Below, in pieces: positions 33,229 to 41,069 of a stretch of DNA of 64,000 bases. How positions within the stretch are numbered: the stretch's first letter is position 1; every line of letters begins with the position of its first letter. The stretch lies in contig NZ_JACHLE010000001.1 in NCBI RefSeq assembly GCF_014204415.1, positions 1,612,001-1,676,000 on the forward strand, written 5' to 3'. This stretch comes from Chryseobacterium defluvii (GTDB taxonomy: Bacteria; Bacteroidota; Bacteroidia; Flavobacteriales; Weeksellaceae). Both the position numbers and the translations under genes were made by a program. The notes beneath the pieces were generated by a model that worked only from the letters and a program-made list of their open reading frames with translations, made no database searches and was not told the DNA's origin.

Positions 33229-33866
33229 TATGAAACGAATGTTAGTTCTGAAGGCGGAGGAGGAAGCTGGTCTAAGCCAAACACCTCTTTCCCGGATTCT
33301 TCGAGTTTGGTAGAGGTAGTGGAAATGGAAGCCGTAACCCACTTAAAGAACTGGGCAATGCTTTCAGAATCCGAATTTTGCAGACTTACCACCTCATTGG
33401 TGATCTGCTTCAAAATAGAATGATCGGCATCGCCTCCCACTGCACATCCGATGATAAATCCTTTATATACGGATTTTAATTTATTCATACCAGACTGCCA
33501 GTCATCTGTAGGAACACCGTCTGTCATGATGAAGGTCATAGGCTTCCAGTCTCCTTTCTGTTCTGTAGTGGTCTTGGTAACTTCAGTCTGAACTTTATCT
33601 GCCAATAAAGAAAGTGCAGCCCCGAAAGACGTAACTCCCGAAGCTTTAACATCCACCATCTGAAAGCTTGCCAGATCGGTCAGGGGAATCACCTGCCTGG
33701 CATCTGTATCAAAAGTAATGATACTGATATAAGCGGTTTCCAATGCCTGAGGCATCTGCCTTAGAGAATGCAGCATCATCTGGACACCATTTTTCACTGC
33801 CTCAATGGGTTCGCCGGTCATAGACCCCGAAGTATCCAGTAATAAATAAACAGGTAACCGTCTCAT
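33228..33866 (-). CDS. TerY-like VWA protein (first of tandem pair)
   Basis: The 212-residue protein is a single VWA domain: MIDAS DTSGS (residues 11-15), GVTSFGAAL, FIMTDGVPTDD. After an FFKWVTASIS helix it ends in LPPPPSELTFVS. It begins directly after the stop of the upstream TerD gene, with no spacer, and overlaps the next VWA gene by 1 base. Same size as its neighbour, so a local duplication is likely. Confidence 0.9.
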   Translation of the reverse strand: MRRLPVYLLLDTSGSMTGEPIEAVKNGVQMMLHSLRQMPQALETAYISIITFDTDARQVIPLTDLASFQMVDVKASGVTSFGAALSLLADKVQTEVTKTTTEQKGDWKPMTFIMTDGVPTDDWQSGMNKLKSVYKGFIIGCAVGGDADHSILKQITNEVVSLQNSDSESIAQFFKWVTASISTTSTKLEESGKEVFGLDQLPPPPSELTFVS

Positions 33867-34541
33867 TTATCGGGTATATACATACTGTTTTAAAATATCA
33901 ACGAAGTTATCCGTATGATGCGGCTCTCCCAATGCACGGAATTTCCAGTCTCCATTATGACGGTACGCTTCCGCAAAAACCATTGAACACATACCGTTCA
34001 TACTGGCATCCCCCGAAAGGCTGTATTTTGTAATTTCGTTTCCGCGTGCATCCACGGCTCTGATAAATGCGTTTTCGATCATTCCGAAATGCTGGTTGTT
34101 TTTTCTGCCAAGGTATATGGTAACAAGGAATAGTATTTTCTGGTATTTCTGGTCCAGCTGATCCAGCTTTACGATGATCTGCTCATCATCCCCGTCTCCG
34201 GCTCCTGTTCTGTTATCACCCGTTAGCCATACATTCCCGCTCGGATGCTGCATTGAGTTAAAATAAATAACATCTCCCTGATAAAGCCCCATCTGTCTTC
34301 CATCATTGGTCTGAACCGTTCTTCCCAGATCCGCTACTTTCCCGTTGTCATCCAAAAGAAAAGCAATGGCGTCCAGGTCATATTCTGCTTCTTTACTGAA
34401 CAGTTTTCCTAAAAACCCACCACCTTGTTTTCTTACGTCCCATCCCAGACCGATGGTTACTTTGGAAAGGTCATAAACACTTTCTCCACGATCATTTTTT
34501 CTTAAATCAATAGTCTGACCTTTTTGTAAATTGATTGCCAT
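33867..34541 (-). CDS. TerD-family stress protein (longer paralogue)
   Basis: The 224-residue protein begins MAINLQKGQTIDLRK, the TerD opening, and has VTIGLGWDVRKQ, then DLDAIAFLLDDNGKV and a calcium-type loop TGDNRTGAGDGDDEQIIV. TerD domains bind Ca2+ and interact in membrane-associated stress complexes linked to tellurite resistance. Compared with the upstream paralogue it has an insertion of about 15 residues between the GLGWD and DLDA motifs (GGGFLGKLFSKEAEY). The GLGWD and DLDA motifs are those of TerD/TerE. It lies 33 bases after the first TerD gene and abuts the VWA gene. Confidence 0.92.
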   Translation of the reverse strand: MAINLQKGQTIDLRKNDRGESVYDLSKVTIGLGWDVRKQGGGFLGKLFSKEAEYDLDAIAFLLDDNGKVADLGRTVQTNDGRQMGLYQGDVIYFNSMQHPSGNVWLTGDNRTGAGDGDDEQIIVKLDQLDQKYQKILFLVTIYLGRKNNQHFGMIENAFIRAVDARGNEITKYSLSGDASMNGMCSMVFAEAYRHNGDWKFRALGEPHHTDNFVDILKQYVYTR

Positions 34542-34574
34542 AGCTATATAGTTTATTTTTAATGTTATTTATAA

Positions 34575-35150
34575 TTATTTAATGATTTGTCCTTTATAGT
34601 ATTTTTCAAGGAAGAATGATAAATCGGCTCTGTATCCTATTCCTGATGCTTCAAATTTCCAGCTTCCATTTTTTCTGTACAGCCTTCCGAACTCTACTCC
34701 CGTTTCAATGGAGAAATCCTCATCCAGTTCATATTTTGCAATTTCCTGATGAGAAGAGTTATCAACAACCCTGATATAGGAGTTTCTCACCTGTCCGAAG
34801 TTTTGCTTTCTTCTTTCAAAATCTTCAATGGTTACCACAAATAGGATCTCCTCTACCCTCGGGTCTACTTTGTCCAGATCCACTACAATGGCTTCATCAT
34901 CATCACCATCGCTGTTTTTTCCGCTCGGGTCATCACCTGTATGGTTCAGTGCCCCATCCGGAGAATTCAGGTTATTATAAAAAACAAAATACTCCTCACT
35001 CACCAGTTTTCTGTCAGAATCAATCATAATCGCCGAAGCATCCAGGTCAAAGTCATATCCCGTTCCGTCATTCGGGTCCCATCCTAATCCAATTGTCATT
35101 TTAGTAAGCCCTAAATCAATTTTCTGCCCTTTCTGTAAATTAATCGCCAT
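34575..35150 (-). CDS. TerD-family stress protein (first gene of the Ter operon)
   Basis: The 191-residue protein is a standard TerD/TerE length. Motifs: MAINLQKGQKIDLGL, MTIGLGWDPNDGTGYDFDLDAS, then HTGDDPSGKNSDGDDDEAIVVDL, in pieces, with the acidic calcium loops, and FGQVRNSYIRVVD. It opens a seven-gene minus-strand operon that ends with the kinase at 28622. A -7 box lies 54 bases upstream of the ATG. By family knowledge TerD proteins act at the inner face of the membrane with TerC and TerB, but neither is in this window. Confidence 0.93.
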   Translation of the reverse strand: MAINLQKGQKIDLGLTKMTIGLGWDPNDGTGYDFDLDASAIMIDSDRKLVSEEYFVFYNNLNSPDGALNHTGDDPSGKNSDGDDDEAIVVDLDKVDPRVEEILFVVTIEDFERRKQNFGQVRNSYIRVVDNSSHQEIAKYELDEDFSIETGVEFGRLYRKNGSWKFEASGIGYRADLSFFLEKYYKGQIIK

Positions 35151-35203
35151 AATGTTATTAAGTTTATTTTTGCCTTGAAGATAAATTTGATTTATGAATT
35201 GAC

Positions 35204-35211
35204 CAAATTTA
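35204..35211 (-). promoter_or_regulatory. Candidate -7 box (TAAATTTG) for the Ter operon
   Basis: Full TAnnTTTG match on the minus strand, 54 bases before the first TerD ATG. No matching -33 TTG, so regulation may involve an activator. Confidence 0.4.
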
Positions 35212-35274
35212 TTTTAAAAAATAATACAGGTGTTACGGTTTACCATAATCAAACCATCGTCAGATATCCATAAT

Positions 35275-35305
35275 AAAGGGGCCCGGCTAAAACCAGGCCC
35301 CTTTT
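35275..35305 (-). terminator. Terminator after the flippase-like gene
   Basis: AAAGGGGCC (35275-35283) and GGCCCCTTT (35296-35304) pair perfectly around a 12-base loop. The flanks are T-rich on both strands. Confidence 0.82.
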
Positions 35306-35328
35306 ATAGTTATATCAATTTTATAAAA

Positions 35329-36411
35329 TTAATGCTGAAAATTTTTGCCGGCAGCTACTTTATTCCTTTCTTTTGCCAGCATAGGTATGGAGATCAGCCC
35401 CATAACAAGCATGATAACAATTTGTAACGGCAAAGAGATGAATGAATAAGTGAGACCCATTTCACCACCCTGTTCCGCACTTTTTCCCACGGAAATGAAC
35501 AGAGCCATAAAGCCATATTTCATAGCAAGGTTAAATGCTCCGATCCCACCGCTTGCCGGGATCATCATTCCCAATGTACCAACAACAATAATGAAAAATC
35601 CATCGGCTATGGTAAAGTCTGAGGTTTCAGGGAGTGCAAAACACACCAGATATGCTGCAAAATAATAACTGATCCAGATCCCAATTGTATACAAAATGAA
35701 TTTTACCTTCTCTTTCAGTTTAAATATGGAGGTCAGACCCTGCAAGATCCCTTTTCCAAAATTGATCAGCTTTTCTTTCTTATATTTATAAAAAGCTATT
35801 AATCCTACTATTATCAGGATAACAACAGAAATCTTAAAGTAATAATAAAACGAATCAAAATCACTGACTCCCAATTTTATAAGCTGCCTTTCCATGAAGT
35901 TAGGCTCAAATTTTTGTTTCCTAGCTTTCTGTTCCGTAACAAATTTGTAGAATGAAATGATGGCGTCATACTTGAATATGATGGTCAATCCAAGAAAAGC
36001 CAGCATACAGATCAGATCCACCACTCTTTCCAGGATGATGGTTCCAAAGGATTTGTCCACCGGTACTTTTTCCACTCCATATAATGCTGTGGCTCTTGCT
36101 ACTTCTCCGCTTCGGGGAATGGTAAGGTTCATCAGATATCCAAAGGAAATAGACCACAAAGAATTGGAGCTGGATATTTTATGCCCCATGGGCTCCAGCA
36201 GAAGGTTCCAGCGTACTGCACGGAACCAATAGGCTAAAATTCCAAAAACAGAGGCCAATAAGACCCACATATAGTTGGCTCTGGCAAGGGATTTCTGTAT
36301 TACTTTAAAGTCCAGCCCTTTGAGTGCGATCCATAAAAAAAAGCCTGCAAAAGCAAGCGAAATTACAATGGTAATTACTGATTTTAAGGGATTAGGTGAT
36401 TTGTTTTCCAT
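35329..36411 (-). CDS. Flippase-like membrane protein (LPG-synthase TM / UPF0104 family)
   Basis: The 360-residue integral membrane protein has about eight helices. It carries the family blocks FRAVRWNLLLEPMGHK, then LMNLTIPRSGEVARA, LERVVDLICML, and MMIPASGGIGAFN. The family contains the flippase half of MprF and other polyprenyl- or lipid-translocating proteins; the synthase half is absent. A second, shorter member is encoded at 51263. It follows panD by 3 bases and probably shares its transcript. Confidence 0.88.
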   Translation of the reverse strand: MENKSPNPLKSVITIVISLAFAGFFLWIALKGLDFKVIQKSLARANYMWVLLASVFGILAYWFRAVRWNLLLEPMGHKISSSNSLWSISFGYLMNLTIPRSGEVARATALYGVEKVPVDKSFGTIILERVVDLICMLAFLGLTIIFKYDAIISFYKFVTEQKARKQKFEPNFMERQLIKLGVSDFDSFYYYFKISVVILIIVGLIAFYKYKKEKLINFGKGILQGLTSIFKLKEKVKFILYTIGIWISYYFAAYLVCFALPETSDFTIADGFFIIVVGTLGMMIPASGGIGAFNLAMKYGFMALFISVGKSAEQGGEMGLTYSFISLPLQIVIMLVMGLISIPMLAKERNKVAAGKNFQH

Positions 36412-36414
36412 GAA

Positions 36415-36765
36415 TCAGGTAAGAAGATTAGTTTTTTCGTCCGGAAAAACGATTTTCGGCTGGAAGTTTTTAGCTTCCTCAGGAGTCATCTGTGCATAGG
36501 CTATAATAATGATGATATCATCTTTCTGCACTTTTCTGGCAGCAGGCCCGTTCAGACATACTTCTCCGGATTTTCTTTTTCCTTTTATAACGTATGTATC
36601 AAAACGTTCTCCATTGTTCACATTCACGATATAAACTCTTTCACCTACTACCAAACCTGCAGCTTCAATAAGATCTTCATCTATCGTGATGCTTCCAATA
36701 TAATTAAGGTCCGAGGCTGTCACTCTTACCCTGTGAATTTTAGACTTAAAAACTTCTATTAACAT
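36415..36765 (-). CDS. panD: Aspartate 1-decarboxylase
   Basis: The 116-residue proenzyme makes beta-alanine for pantothenate and coenzyme A. The self-cleavage pair Gly24-Ser25 is present in [18 protein letters not shown]; cleavage makes the pyruvoyl group on the new alpha chain. The conserved [15 protein letters not shown] segment reads [13 protein letters not shown], and [13 protein letters not shown] follows, as is usual. Length is normal. The flippase-like gene follows by 3 bases. A TAAATTTG box lies 4 bases before its ATG, so the transcript may be leaderless. Confidence 0.96.
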   Translation of the reverse strand: MLIEVFKSKIHRVRVTASDLNYIGSITIDEDLIEAAGLVVGERVYIVNVNNGERFDTYVIKGKRKSGEVCLNGPAARKVQKDDIIIIIAYAQMTPEEAKNFQPKIVFPDEKTNLLT

Positions 36766-36769
36766 GCTG

Positions 36770-36777
36770 CAAATTTA
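36770..36777 (-). promoter_or_regulatory. Candidate -7 box (TAAATTTG) 4 bases from panD ATG
   Basis: If active, transcription would begin at or within 1-2 bases of the start codon. No good -33 TTG. Confidence 0.35.
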
Positions 36778-37100
36778 TTAATAAAAATCAATAAAACAGA
36801 TTTTTAAACAATTTTAAAACTGCCAGATATCCAGATATTTAATTTTATTAACCGTAATTTTTTCAAGCTTTATTTAAAAAATCTACAACCATATCGTCAA
36901 AAGCATTAATACTTTATGTTAAAATTCAGGATTTAACAAATGTGAAAAATAATCACCAAATTTCATCAAACTCAATACACATAAGCATTTGGCATGATTT
37001 TAGTGGCGGGTAACGTAGATTTTTCGTGAAAACTGAAATTATCATATTTCAACTGTTTTCATTAAAAATTACAAAAATTATACAAATTTTAATATAAAAA

Positions 37101-37130
37101 TTGCACAATTAGAAAATTGTATTATATTTG
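37101..37130 (+). promoter_or_regulatory. Full promoter of the HU gene (-33 TTG, -7 TATATTTG)
   Basis: TTG (37101-37103), 19 bases, TATATTTG (37123-37130), then a leader of about 28 bases to the ATG at 37165. A strong constitutive promoter fits a nucleoid protein. Confidence 0.85.
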
Positions 37131-37164
37131 CTATAATTACAAACTAACTTTAATATTAAAAATT

Positions 37165-37455
37165 ATGAACAAGTCTGAATTAATCGACGCAATCGCAAAG
37201 GATGCAGGTATCACTAAAGTTGCAGCTAAAGCTGCTTTAGAATCATTCATTTCTAATGTAACTTCTACATTAAAGAAAAAAGACGGAAAAGTTTCTTTAG
37301 TAGGTTTCGGTACTTTCTCAGTAGCTGAGAGAGCTGCAAGACAAGGTATCAACCCTGCAACTAAAAAACCGATCAAAATCGCTGCTAAAAAAGTTGCTAA
37401 ATTCAAGGCTGGAGCTGATCTATCTAATGCAGTTTCTGGTGCTAAGAAGAAATAA
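37165..37455 (+). CDS. HU-family DNA-binding protein
   Basis: The 96-residue protein starts at the ATG at 37165; an upstream ATG at 37117 lies inside the promoter. It has the HU pattern MNKSELIDAIAKDAGITK, KVSLVGFGTFSVAERAARQGINP (the DNA-binding arm with G-x-N-P), then T-K-K-P-I-K-I and a basic AAKKVAKFKAG. The protein binds and bends DNA non-specifically in the nucleoid. It ends in AVSGAKKK. It has its own promoter and terminator. Confidence 0.95.
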   Translation: MNKSELIDAIAKDAGITKVAAKAALESFISNVTSTLKKKDGKVSLVGFGTFSVAERAARQGINPATKKPIKIAAKKVAKFKAGADLSNAVSGAKKK

Positions 37456-37477
37456 TCATTCAGATTAAAAAAAATTT

Positions 37478-37506
37478 AAACCTCATCCTTAGATGAGGTT
37501 TTTTTA
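37478..37506 (+). terminator. Terminator after the HU gene
   Basis: AAACCTCATC, loop CTTA, GATGAGGTTT then TTTTT. Confidence 0.88.
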
Positions 37507-37564
37507 TGTTTTATATATTTAAAGAACCTTTATATTATTCGAAGCATCTCAACCAATCAATTTA

Positions 37565-38206
37565 TTACGGAGCCAGACGGGAAATCTTCCAGTCAAGACC
37601 ATCCAGCTCGTAAACAATCCTGTCATGGAGCCTATTGGGCCTTCCCTGCCAGAATTCAATTTCATAAGGCTTTGCGATATATCCGCCCCAGTTTTCAGGC
37701 CTCGGAACTTCACTGTTTTCGTACTCTTTTTCCAGTTTCTTCAATCTTTCTTCCAGAAATTCTTTATTGGGAATGATCTGGCTCTGAGGTGAAGCGGCTG
37801 CCCCCAACTGGCTTCCTTTCGGTCTTGAGTGAAAATATCCGTCACTTAGGTTCTCAGCTACTTTTTCCAATTTTGCCTTGATAATGACCTGCCTCTCAAG
37901 GCTCGGCCAAAAAAAGTGCAGGCAGGCTTTATGATTATTTTCTATTGCTTTTCCTTTTTTACTGTCATAATTGGTATAAAAAATAAATCCTGCATGTGTA
38001 TAGGCTTTCAGAAGCACCATTCTTGTTCTTGGACAACCGTCTTCTTCTACTGTTGAAATCGCCATTGCATTGGCTTCAGAGACCGCAGGATCTTCATTGG
38101 CATCCAAAAACCAGTCCCTGAACTGCTCTATAGGATTTTGTTTTATCTCACTTTCAACAAGTTGGGATTTCTGATATATTTTTCTTTTATCATGAAGGTT
38201 TTCCAT
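37565..38206 (-). CDS. pdxH: Pyridoxamine 5'-phosphate oxidase
   Basis: The 213-residue FMN enzyme oxidises pyridoxine or pyridoxamine phosphate to pyridoxal phosphate. Motifs: DEDPAVSEANAMAIST-type NEDPAVSEANAMAIST, RTRMVLLKAYTHAGFIFYTNYDSKKG in pieces (FMN site), FFWPSLERQVIIKA, and the family C-terminal signature WGGYIAKPYEIEFWQGRPNRLHDR in pieces. The last residues RLAP are the usual PdxH end. Its length is standard. It is divergent from the yqgE-like gene 24 bases away. Confidence 0.96.
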   Translation of the reverse strand: MENLHDKRKIYQKSQLVESEIKQNPIEQFRDWFLDANEDPAVSEANAMAISTVEEDGCPRTRMVLLKAYTHAGFIFYTNYDSKKGKAIENNHKACLHFFWPSLERQVIIKAKLEKVAENLSDGYFHSRPKGSQLGAAASPQSQIIPNKEFLEERLKKLEKEYENSEVPRPENWGGYIAKPYEIEFWQGRPNRLHDRIVYELDGLDWKISRLAP

Positions 38207-38219
38207 AATTATTTTTTAT

Positions 38220-38227
38220 TAATTTTG
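38220..38227 (+). promoter_or_regulatory. Candidate -7 box (TAATTTTG) 3 bases from the yqgE ATG
   Basis: The box lies so near the start at 38231 that the transcript would start inside or beside the ATG. The intergenic gap to pdxH is only 24 bases. Confidence 0.3.
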
Positions 38228-38230
38228 AGT

Positions 38231-38779
38231 ATGAATTACTCATACAAAGGTAAAATATTAATCTCCACCCCTGATATTTCCGGCGATATTTTTTCCAGGT
38301 CGGTAGTCCTCGTGATTGATCATAATGAAGGGGGCGCATTCGGATTGATATTGAACAAGAAAAATAATCAGATGAGCAGCAGGTTCAAAAATTTCTTTGA
38401 ATTCAAAATTGACGTCTATGACGGTGGCCCTGTGGAGAATGATAAGGTTTTCTTTATTGTAAAGGGTAAAAAAGTAACGGATATCTATACTGATATCACT
38501 GAAGAATTCTACCTGACAGAAGATATTGAAAGTATCATCAATTCGGTTCTCAGTAATGATCTTAACATTGCCGACGTGAAGATCTTTTCGGGATATTCCG
38601 GATGGTCTGCCGGACAGCTTGATAATGAAATTCAGAAAAAGATGTGGACAGTAGTGGATATTTATAATCTGGACTACACCCTGCCTAATGATCAGACTCT
38701 CTGGAAATCCATCATGCAGAATCTGGGTGGTGAATATCTGCTCTGGGCTAATTCCCCGGAAGATATTTCTCTGAATTAA
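38231..38779 (+). CDS. YqgE/AlgH family protein
   Basis: The 182-residue protein starts at the ATG at 38231 (MNYSYKGKILISTPDI); the longer ORF upstream overlaps pdxH. It has the YqgE/AlgH motifs GDIFSRSVVLVIDHNEGGAFGLILNK, in pieces, YDGGPVENDKVFFI (the D-G-G-P-V block), and a late IFSGYSGWSAGQLDNEI. Members occur widely in Proteobacteria and Bacteroidota with no agreed molecular function; AlgH has been linked to alginate control in Pseudomonas. Cytoplasmic. The N-acetylmuramoyl-alanine amidase gene follows 111 bases downstream. Confidence 0.9.
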   Translation: MNYSYKGKILISTPDISGDIFSRSVVLVIDHNEGGAFGLILNKKNNQMSSRFKNFFEFKIDVYDGGPVENDKVFFIVKGKKVTDIYTDITEEFYLTEDIESIINSVLSNDLNIADVKIFSGYSGWSAGQLDNEIQKKMWTVVDIYNLDYTLPNDQTLWKSIMQNLGGEYLLWANSPEDISLN

Positions 38780-38890
38780 AAGGCTTCATTCATCATATAA
38801 AGGAGAATTATAAAATTAACAAACTTTAAGATTGTTTTAACCAATTTTTTAAAAAGATTTCCCGTTATTTGATAAACTAAAATCAGTGAA

Positions 38891-39472
38891 ATGAAAGGAT
38901 TCAAATTATTTGCTTTATCTCTCTTTTCAACAGCATTTTTATCTTTCACCCCGATCAAAAAGGAATACATTGTAATTGATGCCGGACATGGCGGTAATGA
39001 CTTAGGAGCTGTTTACAGTGATCATTCCGAAAAACAAATCGTTCTTGATATTGCCGAGCAGATTCATGAGATCAATGAAACCCAGGAAAAATATGAAGTG
39101 ATCCTGACCAGGGATTCAGACGAATTCAAAAGCCTTACAGACCGTACCAACAGAATCAACGATTTAAGCCCCGTAATGGTGATCTCACTGCATGTAAACA
39201 GGACTCCTGAAAAAGAAACCACGAAACAGGGACACGAGATCTTCGTTCAGTCTTCTGAAGAATCTAAAAAGATCGCCGGACAGATCACCAATAAGCTTGG
39301 AAAGTGCAATATTACAGAACGCAATCTGCATATATTAAGAGAAACCAAAGCACCGGCCGTTTTGGTAGAGCTGGGCTACATTAATAATACAAAAGACAGG
39401 GAATACCTGACCAGCAAAAAAGGACAAAAAGAAATTGCACAAAAATTCGTAGAGTTTTTCAACGAATACTAA
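38891..39472 (+). CDS. N-acetylmuramoyl-L-alanine amidase (Amidase_3)
   Basis: The 193-residue protein has an N-terminal hydrophobic export segment (FKLFALSLFSTAFLSFTP) and then an AmiC-type zinc amidase: YIVIDAGHGGNDLGA (first His ligand), SEKQIVLDIA (Glu-poor here), VMVISLHVNRTPE (second His), and the catalytic Glu in APAVLVELGYINN. These enzymes cut between MurNAc and the peptide stem. It is shorter than E. coli AmiA/B/C and lacks the AMIN domain. The second zinc ligand is usually a Glu in E-K-x-x-x-L; here the SEKQ Glu is the likely one. Periplasmic, cell-separation role probable. Confidence 0.9.
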   Translation: MKGFKLFALSLFSTAFLSFTPIKKEYIVIDAGHGGNDLGAVYSDHSEKQIVLDIAEQIHEINETQEKYEVILTRDSDEFKSLTDRTNRINDLSPVMVISLHVNRTPEKETTKQGHEIFVQSSEESKKIAGQITNKLGKCNITERNLHILRETKAPAVLVELGYINNTKDREYLTSKKGQKEIAQKFVEFFNEY

Positions 39473-39509
39473 AAATATAAATAATACAATTTCTGATCTA
39501 CTCAGAATA

Positions 39510-39553
39510 AAACCCGGTAAAGGACTTTTGGGACTTTGTTGTTTACCGGGTTT
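39510..39553. terminator. Bidirectional terminator between amidase and aminotransferase-like genes
   Basis: AAACCCGGTAAA (39510-39521) and TTTACCGGGTTT (39542-39553) pair over 12 bp; the 20-base loop lies between. Both neighbouring genes converge on it. Confidence 0.82.
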
Positions 39554-39560
39554 GTCAATT

Positions 39561-40370
39561 TTAAAAACTTTGCTTCCAGCTTTCTACCCATTCTGAAAAA
39601 CGGGAATTTCCGAAAGTCTTGTTTCTTATCTTACCTACAGAAAATATGCCTTTTTCATCAGAGATCATTAAAATCTCTTCTGCTTTCTGAGATTCAAATG
39701 CGATGATCTCGTGTTCCTGTATATCAGCAAGGTTATTCTTATGTAAAAAAGTAACGAAATTTTCCATCAAAGGAGATATGTAGGCTCCTTCTGATTGTTT
39801 TGGGATCTTGATCACATTTCCTTCCAGAAAAAGAAGATTCCCGGAGGCAGAGCGGGCAATCCTTTTATTGGGATTAAGAAGGATAACATCATCCAGGTCA
39901 TTCTCCTGCGCATAGATCCCGCCATAAATATTTTCGGGGCAATGTACCCTGATGTTGCTCAGCAGATTGTTATTCACATTGATCTCTTTAATGAGATCCA
40001 GTTCCAACGGTCTTTGATAAACCGAAAGAACATCATTTGTCTCGGTAATTTCATAAAAATAGGATACGGATGATTTTGCCAGCGTGATCTCATCCGAATT
40101 CCTGAATACCTGAAAATTGATGATCCCATTGGTTATGCCTTTTCCTTCAATAGTATCTTTTTGAAAAAGGGTCTGGAAGAATTCCAAAGTATATGCTAAA
40201 GGAATATTCATTCTCAGCTTTCTCATGGAGGCCATCAGGAAAAAATAGCATTCTTCATCCATGATAAGCTTTGCATTCCTTATGAAGAAGGAAACTTTCA
40301 CAGCATCCCCAAACAGGAATGCCCTGTTTTTTACATTTAATTCTTCTGAAGTAAAATATTGTTTTTCCAA
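39561..40370 (-). CDS. Class IV aminotransferase-like protein, catalytic Lys apparently lost
   Basis: The 269-residue protein has a fold IV PLP-enzyme layout. VKNRAFLFGDAVKVSFFIRNAK matches the family's DRGFLYGDGVFET region, and the C-terminal half has VILLNPNKRIARSASGNLLFLEGNV, matching ALLLN..G.VTEGSSSNIF. In active enzymes the PLP lysine stands in K-T-L-N-Y-L-A-N just before this. Here the matching stretch reads V-N-N-N-L-L-S-N, so the lysine seems to be valine. I infer a non-catalytic or altered protein rather than an active transaminase. The START-like gene lies upstream on the same strand with 79 bases between them. Confidence 0.78.
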   Translation of the reverse strand: MEKQYFTSEELNVKNRAFLFGDAVKVSFFIRNAKLIMDEECYFFLMASMRKLRMNIPLAYTLEFFQTLFQKDTIEGKGITNGIINFQVFRNSDEITLAKSSVSYFYEITETNDVLSVYQRPLELDLIKEINVNNNLLSNIRVHCPENIYGGIYAQENDLDDVILLNPNKRIARSASGNLLFLEGNVIKIPKQSEGAYISPLMENFVTFLHKNNLADIQEHEIIAFESQKAEEILMISDEKGIFSVGKIRNKTFGNSRFSEWVESWKQSF

Positions 40371-40449
40371 TTTCTGATCTGATTTGTTGATAAAAAAATA
40401 ATGAACGATAAATCGTTCATCAGTTTACTATTTAATACGACAGCTTTTA

Positions 40450-40836
40450 TTAAGCTGCACCTAGTTTTATCCTGAGATTTTCTATAAGGTTTTCCCAGTA
40501 CATTGCATTTTCTTCTTCATCTCCCTGTTCACAAAAATCTGTAATATTCAGGGCCAGGTCTTCCGTAATATCGTCGATAACAATAGTCATCTCAAAGAAG
40601 TTCTTGGTTCCTTCATCTTCTTCCCATCTGAAACGTACAAAACCTTCAGGCTTATATCTGATTAAAGTTGCTTTTTCGGCAGGTCCCCCGCCCCAACTAA
40701 AATAGAAATCATCCCCCTTCTCTACCACATCATCTGCAAACCATTCGGATAGTCCCTCTGCAGTAGCCAGATATTCATACAAAATTTCTGAAAGACAATG
40801 CATTGGAAACTCGTAATGGACTTTATGTTTCGCCAT
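40450..40836 (-). CDS. START-like domain protein
   Basis: The 128-residue protein is an SRPBCC fold: KVHYEFPMHCLSEILYEYLATAEGLSEWFADDV in pieces, FYFSWGGGPAEKATLIRYKPEG, VRFRWEEDEGTKNFFEMTIVID and a C-terminal helix YWENLIENLRIKLGAA. It is compact, strongly acidic and has no export signal. I recall this small START-like family as common in Bacteroidota, next to aminotransferase-IV-like genes. Ligand unknown. Confidence 0.85.
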   Translation of the reverse strand: MAKHKVHYEFPMHCLSEILYEYLATAEGLSEWFADDVVEKGDDFYFSWGGGPAEKATLIRYKPEGFVRFRWEEDEGTKNFFEMTIVIDDITEDLALNITDFCEQGDEEENAMYWENLIENLRIKLGAA

Positions 40837-41069
40837 ATATTCTTTGTTTTATCGTCCCGCAATATATAAATTAATTTTTTTATTACACAAAAATGTGTTT
40901 ACTTTTTTATATAATAAGCATGATATTTATCAATGATTTTTAAATAGGTGTTTAATCACTTTTTCAACCCGGAACGTGATGGAAAATATATTTAAATCTT
41001 TTATTTTTTAACCCAAAAAGCAGGTTACTGTAAACATATTTCAGAGTATAAAAGCCTCAATGGGGCATT

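Larger units (their letters stand above)
36766..37164. other. AT-rich divergent region between panD and the HU gene
   Basis: No gene is seen. The right end holds the HU promoter (37101-37130) and the left end a candidate panD -7 box (36770-36777). The middle is plain AT-rich DNA. Confidence 0.5.

Noticed and set aside
33229..33342. N-terminal extension of the second VWA protein to 33342
   Set aside because: The extra 38 residues are out-of-frame sequence of the upstream VWA gene, and the ATG at 33228 aligns exactly with the start of its paralogue.
28622..35150. A mobile or phage-borne defence island around the Ter operon
   Set aside because: There are no integrase, transposase, att-like repeats, tRNA or phage genes on either side; both flanks are ordinary housekeeping genes.
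36781..37100. tRNA or other small RNA in the panD-HU gap
   Set aside because: I looked for T-loop (GGTTCGAATCC-like) and CCA-end signatures here and in the other gaps and found none. The sequence is plain AT-rich DNA.
39510..39553. CRISPR or other repeat array
   Set aside because: It is a single inverted repeat between convergent genes and behaves as a terminator. No regularly spaced repeats occur in the window.
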